From: an uncultured Oscillibacter sp.
GTDB lineage: Bacteria; Bacillota; Clostridia; Oscillospirales; Oscillospiraceae
Direction of reading: 5' to 3'
Assembly (NCBI GenBank): GCA_910585165.1
Contig: CAJUBX010000012.1
Coordinates: forward strand, 1-36,928
DNA: 36,928 nucleotides
Each line of letters starts with the position of its first letter. The stretch's first letter is position 1. The notes beneath the pieces were generated by a model. That model made no database searches. It was not told the origin of the DNA and saw only the letters and a program-made list of their open reading frames with translations. Both the position numbers and the translations under genes were made by a program. Shown here one piece after another: positions 24,059 to 32,543 of this stretch.

Positions 24059-24970
24059 TCAGTCCCGGAGGCTCTTGGGGTACTCCCCGCTCTCGTGGAG
24101 CCGCCGCAGGGACCGGGCCACAAGCTCCCGGTCCTCCCGGTAGGTCATGCCAAACCACTGCCCGGCGGAGGAGAGCAGGGAAACCTCCAGGCTCCCCTGG
24201 CGGAGCTGGTCGTCTACCATTTCGGGCAAAAGCCGCTCGGCCCGCGGGTTGTCCCCGGCAGAGCGGAGGAATTCCTCGAAGTCCCGCCGGAGGACGGGGA
24301 AGATGGAGGGCATGAAGCCCCAGAAGTTCATGGACACCACCGCCTCCGGGTCCAGGGACCGGCCCGTCCCCAAATCCCGGAGGGAGCCGTCCCCGTAAAG
24401 CTGAATGTTCCGGGTCTCCCGGACGCTTTGCAAAAAGCCGTCCTGCCCGGCGCACAGGCCCCGGGTGACGGTTCCGTGGAGGCTGGCGGTATTCTTCAGG
24501 AGATAGCCCACCATGGCGGCGCGGCCCTCCTCCGGCAGGCGGCAAAGAGCCTGGGCCATCTGGCGGTAAGCGTCGAAGCCGTAAAAATCGTCGGCGTTGA
24601 TGACGCAGAAGGGCTCCCGCACCACGTCTGCGGCGCAGAGCAGGGCGTGGACCGTGCCGAAGGGCCGGGTCCGCCCCTGCGGAATGGAATAAAAGGCCGG
24701 GATGGAGGAGAAGTCCTGATAGGCGTATTCCACCTCCACCGGGCTTCCGTCCAGGGCGGTCCGCCGGGTGAGATAGCCGCAGAGGGATTCCATCATCTCC
24801 CGCATCTCCGGCTTGATGATAAAGACCACCTTGCCGAAGCCCGCCCGGAGGGCGTCGTGGATGGAGTACTCCATCAGGATTTCCCCGCTGGGGCCGATGC
24901 CGTCCACCTGCTTCGTTCCGCCGTAGCGGGACCCAAGGCCCGCCGCCATGATTACCAAAGAAAGCTGCAT
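24059..24970 (-). CDS. Nucleotidyltransferase (sugar-phosphate NTP-transferase fold)
   Basis: A 303-aa protein with the N-terminal nucleotide-binding loop MAAGLGSRYGGTKQVDGIGP and the metal site in FCVINADDFYGFDAYRQM. It resembles MobA/GlmU-fold pyrophosphorylases of unassigned substrate. The ATG at 24970 has an AGGAG site. It is 74 bp after the DUF5655-like gene in the same direction, so probably in one operon with the pantothenate kinase-like gene. Confidence 0.85.
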   Translation of the reverse strand: MQLSLVIMAAGLGSRYGGTKQVDGIGPSGEILMEYSIHDALRAGFGKVVFIIKPEMREMMESLCGYLTRRTALDGSPVEVEYAYQDFSSIPAFYSIPQGRTRPFGTVHALLCAADVVREPFCVINADDFYGFDAYRQMAQALCRLPEEGRAAMVGYLLKNTASLHGTVTRGLCAGQDGFLQSVRETRNIQLYGDGSLRDLGTGRSLDPEAVVSMNFWGFMPSIFPVLRRDFEEFLRSAGDNPRAERLLPEMVDDQLRQGSLEVSLLSSAGQWFGMTYREDRELVARSLRRLHESGEYPKSLRD

Positions 24971-25044
24971 GTCCACGTTCTCCTGTCTATCTGCCGGGCG
25001 GCAGCGCCCGGGCCGTCTTTTTTGCGCCCCTTTTGACGGGGCGG

Positions 25045-25440
25045 TCAATCCCTTTTGCAGCGGAAGCGCCGGGCCTCGGCGGTCCAGTCCCAGAGGCCAT
25101 CCGGAAAGGCGGCGGGGTCCGCCGGAAGAATCAAATGGTTGGTGAACCGCCCGGGATAGGCCTCCACCGCCAAAATCAGCTCCTCCGCCTCCAAGGGGCG
25201 GGGGAGAAACAGCGACAGCAGCGCCCCGGGGACGGCCCTGCCCCGGAGACGCTTTCCCGGCGCGGTAAGGGCGCAGTAAGGCCGGGGGTCCCGGAGTCCC
25301 ACCTGGGATTTCTGGGTGACGATTTCCGTTTCGCTCCAGCGCTCCAGCGCCCCCAGAAGAAAGGCCCGGACCGAGGGCAGGGCCTCCGGCTTTCTGGTGA
25401 AGAAATTCTCCGCCAGGCGCAGGGCTTCCGGGTTTGTCAT
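25045..25440 (-). CDS. DUF5655-like protein
   Basis: A 131-aa protein starting at 25440, where its ATG overlaps the stop of the kinase gene (ATGA). Segments ETEIVTQKSQVGLRDPRPYC and GRFTNHLIL resemble the DUF5655 family, a small domain of unknown function; the match is from memory of the pattern, not a search. It appears soluble with no signal peptide. Translational coupling to the type II pantothenate kinase-like gene implies a related role. Confidence 0.7.
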   Translation of the reverse strand: MTNPEALRLAENFFTRKPEALPSVRAFLLGALERWSETEIVTQKSQVGLRDPRPYCALTAPGKRLRGRAVPGALLSLFLPRPLEAEELILAVEAYPGRFTNHLILPADPAAFPDGLWDWTAEARRFRCKRD

Positions 25441-26276
25441 TGCGCCGCCTCCTGCTCCAGGCTGTAGAGCCCCGCGCCGATGGCCGTTGCGAAGGTGGCC
25501 CGCTCCGGAATGATATAGCGGATGCCGTACAGCCGCTGGAAGTTTTCGAAGTTGGGCTTTGCCTGGGACAAGGTGGTGACGGAGCCGGTGAGGACCACCG
25601 TGTCCGCGCCGCAGCATTGGCAGGCCAGCACCGTCATGGTGCCGATGGCCTGGAGCACCAGATTCACCGCTCCGGCGGCCAGGTCCGCAGGCGCCGCGTC
25701 CTCCGAGAGGTTGCCGAAGTTGGCGGCGGTGAGGGTGGGGTCCAGGGTGGCGGCGGGGTCCGGCGTGATGTCCCGGATGGTCAGGTCCACCTTGCCCAGG
25801 TCCCCCTGCTCCGCCAGCTTTTTAATCTGGCCGAAGCGCTCCATGTCCACCAGCTTCCGGCAGAGGCCCCCCAGGGTGCCGCCGCCGATGCCGCTGCCGC
25901 AGAGGTGCCGCACGCCCCGGCCCCGCTCCGCCCAGAGAAAGGCGGTGCCGGTGCCCATGGTGGCCACCACGGCCTTCTCCTGCCCCGACATGGCCAGGGC
26001 TCCGGCGCCGCTGGCGGAGAACTCGTCCACCTTGCAGGTGGGCAGGCCGTAGATGGCCCCCTCCACACAGGAGGCCCCCACGCCGGTGAGAACCACCCGG
26101 CTCACGTCCTCCAGGGCCAGCCTGTGCCCGGAAAGATAGCTCCCGAAGGCCCCGTAAAGGCTGGTAACGGGGTCTTCCGCCTGGACCCGGAGGGTGGAAA
26201 GAAGGGCCCCGCCGGGGTCCAGGCCCACGATTTTGGTGGTGGTTCCGCCGATGTCGATGCCAAGAATGGTCTTCAT
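25437..26276 (-). CDS. coaW: Type II pantothenate kinase-like protein
   Basis: A 279-aa ASKHA kinase with the phosphate-binding GIDIGGTTTKI (residues 6-16), VVATMGTGTAFLWA and a glycine-rich CGSGIGGGTLGGLCRKL. This layout matches bacterial type II pantothenate kinases (CoaW, first known from Staphylococcus), which start coenzyme A synthesis and are not feedback inhibited by CoA. It leads an operon with the DUF5655-like gene and the nucleotidyltransferase. I see no other CoA gene nearby. Confidence 0.85.
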   Translation of the reverse strand: MKTILGIDIGGTTTKIVGLDPGGALLSTLRVQAEDPVTSLYGAFGSYLSGHRLALEDVSRVVLTGVGASCVEGAIYGLPTCKVDEFSASGAGALAMSGQEKAVVATMGTGTAFLWAERGRGVRHLCGSGIGGGTLGGLCRKLVDMERFGQIKKLAEQGDLGKVDLTIRDITPDPAATLDPTLTAANFGNLSEDAAPADLAAGAVNLVLQAIGTMTVLACQCCGADTVVLTGSVTTLSQAKPNFENFQRLYGIRYIIPERATFATAIGAGLYSLEQEAAQ

Positions 26277-26335
26277 AGCGCGTCCTCCCGGCCGCCGTTT
26301 CGCTTTGGAAAGCGGGGCGGCATGATCTCTCTGCC

Positions 26336-26364
26336 ATTATGGGGCATGGGGAGGGAAATGTCAA
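26336..26364 (-). promoter_or_regulatory. Promoter of the coaW-like operon
   Basis: On the minus strand, consensus -35 TTGACA (26359-26364) and -10 CATAAT (26336-26341) are 17 bp apart, 60 bp before the ATG. Confidence 0.75.
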
Positions 26365-26400
26365 CAGAGGAGGGCGGCGCGGCGGGAACATTTTCGTATT

Positions 26401-26670
26401 TTATGACGGGCCGCCCCAAAGGCCTTCCCCTGCCTCAATCAGCGCCAGCTTTCCCCGGCGGTCCAGGCGTTTGATGGCCGCCTCCCGGCGGAGGGCGGCG
26501 GATTTGTCCGGAACCGCTTCCCGGTAGACCAGCTCCACCGGAGGGCGGCTGCGGGTATACTTGGCCCCCCGGCCCCTTTGGTGGGCCGCCAGCCGCCGGG
26601 GCAGGTCGTTGGTGCACCCGGTGTAGAGGGACCCGTCCCCGCAGCGGAGCATGTAAACCGTCCACTCCAC
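26401..26670 (-). CDS. GIY-YIG nuclease-domain protein (UPF0213)
   Basis: An 89-aa single-domain protein. The GIY-YIG core is WTVYMLRCGDGSLYTGCTND (VYM... YTG), followed by the conserved arginine in LPRRLAAHQRG and the glutamate-bearing helix KSAALRREAAIKRL. UPF0213 members are small and of unclear role; DNA repair or structure-specific cleavage is an inference. I chose GTG at 26670, after GGGAGG; an ATG further upstream lacks conservation. Confidence 0.88.
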   Translation of the reverse strand: MEWTVYMLRCGDGSLYTGCTNDLPRRLAAHQRGRGAKYTRSRPPVELVYREAVPDKSAALRREAAIKRLDRRGKLALIEAGEGLWGGPS

Positions 26671-26722
26671 CCGCCGTTCCTCCCTTCCCGCTTTGCGGCA
26701 TGCCGCGCCGCTTTTGGGATGT

Positions 26723-26751
26723 ATGATACCACAAAAGCCGGGCAAAGGCAA
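26723..26751 (-). promoter_or_regulatory. Promoter of the GIY-YIG gene
   Basis: On the minus strand, -35 TTGCCT (26746-26751) and -10 TATCAT (26723-26728) are 17 bp apart. Confidence 0.6.
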
Positions 26752-26877
26752 AGGCCCCCAGGGATTTTCCCGGCGCTTCTGCGTTTGGGGAAGATAGAAA
26801 TGCCGGGGAGCCCTCCTCCGGGGGGCCTGTCTGCGGGTCCTTTAAAAAATAGATCGAGAAAAAATTCCGCAAACCTC

Positions 26878-26904
26878 TTAATTTTCTCTCCCAAGCGCCG
26901 AAGA
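26878..26904 (+). promoter_or_regulatory. Candidate sigma-28 (SigD) flagellar promoter
   Basis: TTAA (26878-26881), a 15-base spacer and GCCGAAGA (26897-26904) approximate the flagellar consensus TAAA-N15-GCCGATAA; six of eight -10 bases match. Confidence 0.35.
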
Positions 26905-26951
26905 TAAGGATGTAGGCAGTGGAAGCCGCGCAGGGAAATCCAAAAGAAACG

Positions 26952-26979
26952 TTGCAAGCTCCACTCAGCACAATATTAT
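26952..26979 (+). promoter_or_regulatory. Candidate sigma-A promoter upstream of flagellin
   Basis: TTGCAA (26952-26957) and TATTAT (26974-26979) are 16 bp apart. It is an alternative to the sigma-28 site and would give a leader of about 170 nt. Confidence 0.35.
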
Positions 26980-27158
26980 AAATAATGCAGATTTCACCCG
27001 GTTGCGCGAACCGGCTGGAATAAAGTCCCCGCGCCAAGCGGCCGGGCCAAAGGCCACGGCAAGGCCCGCAAGGCGCTCCGCTCCAGCGCTGGAACAAGGA
27101 TGTTCGGCGCGACGGAAATCACCCTTAATCATTTTATAATTGGAAGGAGTCAATTAAA

Positions 27159-28826
27159 ATGAGGATTCAGCACAATATTATGGCGATGAACGCCTATCGC
27201 AACTACAACGCCAACACCTCCGCTCTCTCCAAGAACCTGGAGAAGCTGAGCTCCGGCTATAAGATCAACCGCGCCGGCGACGACGCGGCCGGCCTGGCTA
27301 TTTCCGAGAAGATGCGGGCTCAGATCACCGGACTGAACGCCGCCCAGAAGAACGTCAAGGACGGCATCTCCCTGGTGAAGACCGCCGAGGGCGCCATGCA
27401 GGAGATCCAGGACATGCTCAACCGCATGGACTACCTGGCCACCCAGTCCGCCAACGGCACCTATGATAACGAGGTTGACCGCTACAACCTCCAGAAGGAA
27501 GTCAACCAGCTGAAGTCCGAAATCAACCGTATCGCCGACAGCGCCAACTTCAACGGCATCAAGCTGCTGGACGGTTCCCTGGACACCAGCAAGGCCACCT
27601 CTCTGAACGACGTCACTGTGACCCATGTCACCGACGCCAACCCCGATTCCTCCAACGCCCAGAAGGGTATCTACTCCATCGACCTGAAGGACTTCAAGGC
27701 GGCCAGCAGCACCAATGCGGCCCCCGCCACCATCTCCATCAAGATCGGCGGCGTGACCGTCGCGGAGGGCAAGGCCACCGCCACCGGCGGCTTTGTGGAT
27801 GCCAACGGCTACACGGCCACCTCCGGCACCGTCACCATCGGCGGCGTGGGCTTCGACGCCAAGCGGGACGGCGACATCCTGACCCTCACCATGAAGACCG
27901 ATCCCACCGCCGATTTCGACGACAACATGAAGGTCACGATTGACGCGGGCGGTATTCCCGTTAACGCTCACGGCAACGGCGGATTCCCCGAGGGCGTTAC
28001 CGTGAAGCAGGAGGCCAAGCCCGCCGCCGCCCGGGTGTACGCCCAGTGCACCTTCCAGCTGACGGACGCCGACCTCACCGACGGCTTCCAGCTGAAGATC
28101 GGAAAGGATACCTACACCTTCGCCGTCGGCGCCAACAGCAAGTTCAAGAACGCCGCCAACGTGATTGACCTCACCGATTACGAGCCGGGCACCACCGGAG
28201 TGGCCAAGATTGCGGGCCGCCGCCTGACCGAGGTCGCCGCCAGCAACAAGATGTTCAAGGTGGGCACGACCAACAACGACGGCACCATCACCATCACCGA
28301 GCGGGAGGGCGCCGGCATCGACTACACCGTAAACGATCTCATCGGCAAGGACAAGAAGAACTATGCCGACGCCAACGCCGCCGCGTGGTCCGGCCTCATC
28401 CAGAAGGGCCAGGCCTCCGCCAGCGCCGTGGGCCTGAGCCTGCAGATCGGCGACACCGCCGACAGCTATAACCAGCTGGGCGTCGCCATCGGCGACATGC
28501 ACACCAAGGCCATGGGAATTGCCGACGTGGATATCAGCGGCATTTCCGGAGCCCAGAGCGCCATCCAGACCGTCCGCAACGCGATTAACTATGTCTCCTC
28601 CGTCCGCGGCGACCTGGGCGCCACCCAGAACCGTCTGGAGCACACCGCCAACAACCTCAGCGTCATGGCGGAGAACATCCAGGACGCCGAGTCCACCATC
28701 CGCGACACCGACGTTGCCGAAGAGATGATGTCCTACACGAAGAACAACATCCTGATCCAGTCCGCCCAGGCGATGCTGGCCCAGGCCAATGCGGTTCCTC
28801 AGGGCGTTCTCCAGCTGCTGGGCTAA
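27159..28826 (+). CDS. hag: Flagellin
   Basis: A 555-aa filament subunit. Residues ~1-145 are the conserved D0/D1 N-terminal domain (MRIQHNIMAMNAYRNYNANT, LSSGYKINRAGDDAAGLAIS), and residues ~465-555 the C-terminal D1/D0 (NRLEHTANNLSVMAENIQDA, MLAQANAVPQGVLQLLG). The middle ~300 residues are a variable, Thr/Asn/Ala-rich surface domain suitable for glycosylation. Flagellins are exported by the flagellar type III apparatus, so no signal peptide is expected. An AAGGAG site precedes the ATG. Downstream genes for lysine methylation and glycosylation support a modified filament. No fliW, csrA or fliD is seen within the window. Confidence 0.96.
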   Translation: MRIQHNIMAMNAYRNYNANTSALSKNLEKLSSGYKINRAGDDAAGLAISEKMRAQITGLNAAQKNVKDGISLVKTAEGAMQEIQDMLNRMDYLATQSANGTYDNEVDRYNLQKEVNQLKSEINRIADSANFNGIKLLDGSLDTSKATSLNDVTVTHVTDANPDSSNAQKGIYSIDLKDFKAASSTNAAPATISIKIGGVTVAEGKATATGGFVDANGYTATSGTVTIGGVGFDAKRDGDILTLTMKTDPTADFDDNMKVTIDAGGIPVNAHGNGGFPEGVTVKQEAKPAAARVYAQCTFQLTDADLTDGFQLKIGKDTYTFAVGANSKFKNAANVIDLTDYEPGTTGVAKIAGRRLTEVAASNKMFKVGTTNNDGTITITEREGAGIDYTVNDLIGKDKKNYADANAAAWSGLIQKGQASASAVGLSLQIGDTADSYNQLGVAIGDMHTKAMGIADVDISGISGAQSAIQTVRNAINYVSSVRGDLGATQNRLEHTANNLSVMAENIQDAESTIRDTDVAEEMMSYTKNNILIQSAQAMLAQANAVPQGVLQLLG

Positions 28827-28985
28827 TCCCCGCAGTCTGAGAGCGGTGTGAAGACTGCCCTGCCTGGGACAGCATGAGGGGCCCCTGCAAAATCGTAAGA
28901 TTTTGTGGGGAGAGGAGGAAGAAAGGAAGCGGGCGAAGTCCGCGCCGGAGGCGGGGACAAAGCAGAGCGGAGTTTCTTCCGACGA

Positions 28986-29033
28986 GGCCCAGGCCAACGC
29001 GGTTCCTCAGGGCGTTCTCCAGCTCCTCGGCTG
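28986..29033 (+). pseudogene. 3' remnant of a second flagellin gene
   Basis: This stretch encodes AQANAVPQGVLQLLG and a stop, the same 15 residues that end the intact flagellin (28779-28826). The 48-bp copies differ at four positions, all synonymous, including a TGA instead of TAA stop. No flagellin-like sequence precedes it. It looks like the last piece of a deleted tandem flagellin paralogue that still carries the terminator of the original array. Confidence 0.85.
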
Positions 29034-29074
29034 ATTTCCTGAGCTTGGGAAAAGCGTATAGCGCATACCAAACA

Positions 29075-29106
29075 GGGGGCGGGCCTCTCGGCCCGCCCCC
29101 CTTTCC
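29075..29106 (+). terminator. Terminator of the flagellin locus
   Basis: GGGGGCGGGC (29075-29084) pairs perfectly with GCCCGCCCCC (29091-29100), followed by CTTTCC. It lies after the flagellin remnant, so it probably ended the lost paralogue and now ends hag. Confidence 0.75.
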
Positions 29107-29155
29107 TGCTTTGAAAAAACGGCCCGGCCGGTTCGGGCTGCTTTTTCAAAACAGG
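29105..29155. repeat. Inverted repeat upstream of fliB
   Basis: CCTGCTTTGAAAAA (29105-29118) and TTTTTCAAAACAGG (29142-29155) pair with one mismatch around a GC-rich loop, ending 26 bp before the fliB ATG. It could be a hairpin controlling readthrough into fliB. Confidence 0.45.
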
Positions 29156-29180
29156 AAGCGGAGAAGAAAGGAGACCGCCC

Positions 29181-30407
29181 ATGGACCCTGTCGATATTCC
29201 CGTCCGCACCGCCTTAATGCCCCTGTGCTACAAGGACTTCCACTGCCTGATGGGAGCCTGCCGGGACAATTGCTGCGCCGCCGGCTGGGAGATTGCGTTT
29301 AACAAAAAAGATTATCTGCGCATCAAGCGCGCGGTCAAAAGCAGGGAGCTGAAAGCGGCCTTGAGCGGCGGCGTGTCCCGTCTGCGGGACGATGCGTTCA
29401 ATGGGTTTTACGCCCATTTTGCCACAGGACCGGAGGGCCGGTGCGCATTCCAGCGGGAAGACGGCCTGTGCCGCCTCCAGCTGGAATGCGGGGCAGAGGC
29501 GCTGCCGATGGTGTGCCGGATGTACCCCCGGAAGATCACCTATACCCCCGCCGCCCGGGAGTTCTCCCTCAGCCCCTCCTGTGAGGGGGTGCTGGAGCAG
29601 TTGTGGAACCTGCCCCAGGGGATCGATTTTTGGGAGGAGGACCTGCCCAGGGCGGATTGGCAGACCATAGAGGCCCAGCCCCGGTCCGCCCGGTTTGCGG
29701 ATATCCGGTCTTTCTGCATTGATGTGATGCAGGAGCGGTCCCTTCCCCTTTCCCGGCGGATGCTGCTGCTGGGGGTGCTGCTCCAGCGCCTGAAGGAGAC
29801 GGACTGGGCGGAGGAGGGAGCCGTGGACGGCTGGCTCGCCTGGGGCGGGGAGCAGCTGCGAGACCCCGCTGCCGCCGCTCTGGAAAGCCTGCCCCGGGAC
29901 CGCTTGGGCTTCCTGACGGGCGGCGTCCGGGTTTTGCTGAATCTGTATGAAAACCACCGTCCGGGGGCGGGGGTTTACCGCTCTCTCTTTGCCGCCCTCA
30001 GCGCGGACGGGGAGGATTGGGAAAAGAACGGAATAGGAAAATTTTCCATGGACACGGTCCGGTATCAGGAGCTGGAGAACCGGCTGGAGGAGCTGCTGGG
30101 CCATTCGGATGCGTTCTTCGAGAATTTGATGGTGATGACGGCCTTCTATCTGGCGTTTCCCCTTCTGTCCGGGCCGGAGGAGCTGTGGCGGAGCTATGTG
30201 GACCTTTGCATGCTGTACGGCTTTTGCCGTTTCGCCGCCGTGTGCGCCTGCGGACAGGAGGCCGGCCGGGAGCGGCTGTTCCAGGTCCTTGTTGCCGCAG
30301 GCCGGGGCCTTCTGCACAACAAGCAGCGGCGGGACTGGCTGGTCAGGGAGCGCCTGGCCCGGGGAGAGGGCACGCTGGCCCATATGGCGGTCCTGCTTGG
30401 CGGCTGA
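29181..30407 (+). CDS. fliB: Flagellin lysine N-methylase FliB
   Basis: A 408-aa protein. The cysteine-rich N-terminus is typical of FliB: residues C16, C22, C27, C31 and C32 (CYKDFHCLMGACRDNCC) and the later CRLQLECG and MVCRMYPR motifs, which probably bind an Fe-S cluster. FliB methylates surface lysines of flagellin, changing adhesion and hydrophobicity in Salmonella; the same role here is inferred from family and position after hag. An AAAGGAG site precedes the ATG. The gene starts about 75 bp after the flagellin terminator and probably leads the modification operon. Confidence 0.9.
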   Translation: MDPVDIPVRTALMPLCYKDFHCLMGACRDNCCAAGWEIAFNKKDYLRIKRAVKSRELKAALSGGVSRLRDDAFNGFYAHFATGPEGRCAFQREDGLCRLQLECGAEALPMVCRMYPRKITYTPAAREFSLSPSCEGVLEQLWNLPQGIDFWEEDLPRADWQTIEAQPRSARFADIRSFCIDVMQERSLPLSRRMLLLGVLLQRLKETDWAEEGAVDGWLAWGGEQLRDPAAAALESLPRDRLGFLTGGVRVLLNLYENHRPGAGVYRSLFAALSADGEDWEKNGIGKFSMDTVRYQELENRLEELLGHSDAFFENLMVMTAFYLAFPLLSGPEELWRSYVDLCMLYGFCRFAAVCACGQEAGRERLFQVLVAAGRGLLHNKQRRDWLVRERLARGEGTLAHMAVLLGG

Positions 30408-30437
30408 GTATTGAGAACATACGGGAGGAACGTAGTG

Positions 30438-32543
30438 ATGAAGCCTCTGTTGTCTGTCGGCATTATTTTCAAAAATGAAATCCGCTGCCTGGAGCGGTGC
30501 TTGAAGTCCCTCCAGCCCCTGCGGGAGGCGGTTCCCTGCGAGCTGGTCATGGCGGACACCGGCTCCGGCGACGGCAGCCGGGAGGTGGCCGCCAAATACG
30601 CTGACATTCTCTTTGACTTTCCCTGGATTGACGATTTCGCCGCCGCCCGGAACGCGGTGATTGACCGCTGCCATGGAGAGTGGTATCTCTCCATCGACGC
30701 CGACGAGTGGCTGGACGGGGACATTGCCCAGCTGGTCCGGTATCTGACCCATCCGGAGCGGTGGGAGCGCCCTCTCTGCGGCGTGATGCTGCGAAACTAT
30801 TACACGCCGGAGCTGGACGGGGAGAGCAACGACTTTCTGGCGGTGCGGATGGCGCGCCTGTCCACCGGGGCCCGGTTTACCGGGGCAATCCATGAGCTGT
30901 GGAACCTTGCCGCTCCGGTCTGCGCCCTGGAGCAGACGCTGCTCCACCACGACGGCTATGTGGATTTCAACGAGAATTATAACCAGGAAAAGCACGAGCG
31001 GAACATGAAGCTCCTCCGGGAGAAGCTGGAGCGGGAACCGGAGGACCTGAAAACCCTGCTGCAATGCATAGAGAGTTCCACGCGGACGGCGTCCTATGAC
31101 AGCTATGTCCGTCGGGCGGTGGAGGCCCTTAAAAAGAAGCCCGGGGGCTGGAAGTATTACGCCCCGCCAATTCTCCGCTATGCCGTGCTCTGGGCCGCCG
31201 GGCAGAAGCTGCCGGAACTGAAGGAGTGGTCGGACTGGCTGCTCTCGGAGTTCCCCGATTCGCCCTATACCGGCATTGACGCGGCGTATGTGCTGTTCAT
31301 CAGCGAGGCGGAGAAGCAGGAGTACGACGCCGCAATCCCTTACGGGGAGCGGTATCTGCGGACTATGGAGGATTACCGGGCCGGGCGGATCGACCTCACG
31401 GCGATGGTGTTCGGCTCCTTCGTCATGGCCACCCGCTCCCGGGAGGACGGAGCCCGGGCCGTTTTGGCCGACGCCTATTTTCACAGCCATGAGATGGAAA
31501 AGGCCCGGGAAATGCTGCTGAGCATTGACCGCGCCCGGATGCGCCCGGAAACGGCGGCGAACTACATTGGAATTTTAATGAACCTCCACGCCCAAAGCGG
31601 GGAGGACCTGTCCGGCGTTCTGGCGGACTTCTGGGAAAAAACGGACCGCCCGGAGCCCTGGAAAAAGCAGGGGGAGGCGTGCCGCAGGGCCATGGTGGAG
31701 GCGGCGCAGGCCGTGTTTTCCACGGCCCACTGGCAGGCGGAGGAGGAGAACGGCTTTCGCCACGCGTACACGCTGTTTCTGCCCCTGGCGGGGAAATGCG
31801 CCTTGGGAAACGGGGCGGCGGTTTTGGCGGCGGATACTGCGGAGGAGATGCAAAGGGCACTTCGGGACGTGGAGGGCTGGCGGGACTTTCCCGCTGCGGC
31901 CCTGGTCCACGCCGTCTTGTCGGGAGCGGCGTTCCCCCTGCCGGAAAACCCGCTGAACCTGGAGGACATGGACCTTCTCGCCGCCCGGCTGGCCCGGGAG
32001 CCGGAAAGCCTTTTCCGAGTTTTGGACGCGGCGGCGGGGGACTTTGCCGGAAGCTGGCAGACCCTGGCCTGGGCCCGGGGGCTGGCTCTGGCCGCGGTGC
32101 AGGGCTTCGGGTGGGACAGCGTGGAGACGGGCATGCGGCTGGCCCGGACCTTCGCCCGGGTGGAGGCGGCGTTTCTGACCGCCTGCTACGCGCCGGAGGT
32201 CCTCCGGGAGGGGAACCTCTGCGTGCTGCCGCCCATGCACCGGTTTGGCTGGCACTGCGTCCAGGCGTTCAACGCCCTGGCCGCCGGAGACGCCGCCGGG
32301 TATGCCCGCAGCCTGCGGGCGGGCCTTGAGACGCACCCGGACATGAAGCCCATGGTGAAGTTTCTGCTGGACAACACGCCGGAGCTCCAGGGCCCCGCTC
32401 CCTCCTGGGAGCTGATGGAGCTGGCGGAGAAGGTGCGGGCCATGCTGGCCTCTTTCCCGGCGGACGATCCGGCGGTGGCGGCGCTGAAGGCCAGCCCGGC
32501 ATACCAGCGGGTGGCCGGCCTGATTGAAGGAGGCGGGCAATGA
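30438..32543 (+). CDS. GT2 glycosyltransferase with long TPR-like C-terminus
   Basis: A 701-aa cytosolic protein. Residues ~1-220 are a family 2 glycosyltransferase domain (LLSVGIIFKNEIRCLERCLK, ADTGSGDGS, and the DxD site SIDADEWLDG at residues 85-94). The rest is helical and resembles tetratricopeptide-type repeats (YGERYLRTMEDYRAGRIDL, DAYFHSHEMEKAREMLLSID). Proteins of this layout occur in clostridial flagellar glycosylation islands and probably add the first sugar to flagellin Ser/Thr. The ATG at 30438 has GGAGG nine bases upstream. The gene ends in an ATGA overlap with the cytidylyltransferase. Confidence 0.88.
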   Translation: MKPLLSVGIIFKNEIRCLERCLKSLQPLREAVPCELVMADTGSGDGSREVAAKYADILFDFPWIDDFAAARNAVIDRCHGEWYLSIDADEWLDGDIAQLVRYLTHPERWERPLCGVMLRNYYTPELDGESNDFLAVRMARLSTGARFTGAIHELWNLAAPVCALEQTLLHHDGYVDFNENYNQEKHERNMKLLREKLEREPEDLKTLLQCIESSTRTASYDSYVRRAVEALKKKPGGWKYYAPPILRYAVLWAAGQKLPELKEWSDWLLSEFPDSPYTGIDAAYVLFISEAEKQEYDAAIPYGERYLRTMEDYRAGRIDLTAMVFGSFVMATRSREDGARAVLADAYFHSHEMEKAREMLLSIDRARMRPETAANYIGILMNLHAQSGEDLSGVLADFWEKTDRPEPWKKQGEACRRAMVEAAQAVFSTAHWQAEEENGFRHAYTLFLPLAGKCALGNGAAVLAADTAEEMQRALRDVEGWRDFPAAALVHAVLSGAAFPLPENPLNLEDMDLLAARLAREPESLFRVLDAAAGDFAGSWQTLAWARGLALAAVQGFGWDSVETGMRLARTFARVEAAFLTACYAPEVLREGNLCVLPPMHRFGWHCVQAFNALAAGDAAGYARSLRAGLETHPDMKPMVKFLLDNTPELQGPAPSWELMELAEKVRAMLASFPADDPAVAALKASPAYQRVAGLIEGGGQ

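Larger units (their letters stand above)
26671..27158. other. Upstream region of flagellin gene
   Basis: No gene is visible. The stretch holds the GIY-YIG promoter, a possible sigma-28 site (26878-26904), a possible sigma-A site (26952-26979) and a leader of about 170 nt containing several GC-rich inverted segments at 27030-27110. Confidence 0.6.
28827..29180. other. Region between flagellin and fliB, with a flagellin 3' remnant
   Basis: No intact gene. It contains a hairpin at about 28888-28905 (CAAAATC/GATTTTG), the flagellin tail remnant (28986-29033), a terminator (29075-29105) and an imperfect 14-bp inverted repeat (29105-29155). Confidence 0.6.

Noticed and set aside
27150..28997. 615-codon minus-strand frame across flagellin
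   Set aside because: Gly/Val/His-rich low-complexity translation opposite the flagellin gene, with no ribosome site or family motifs.
29214..31490. Long minus-strand frames opposite fliB, GT2 and rfbF (29214-31490, 32186-34615)
   Set aside because: These are complements of real genes, with Gln/His/Pro/Gly-rich composition and no recognisable domain.
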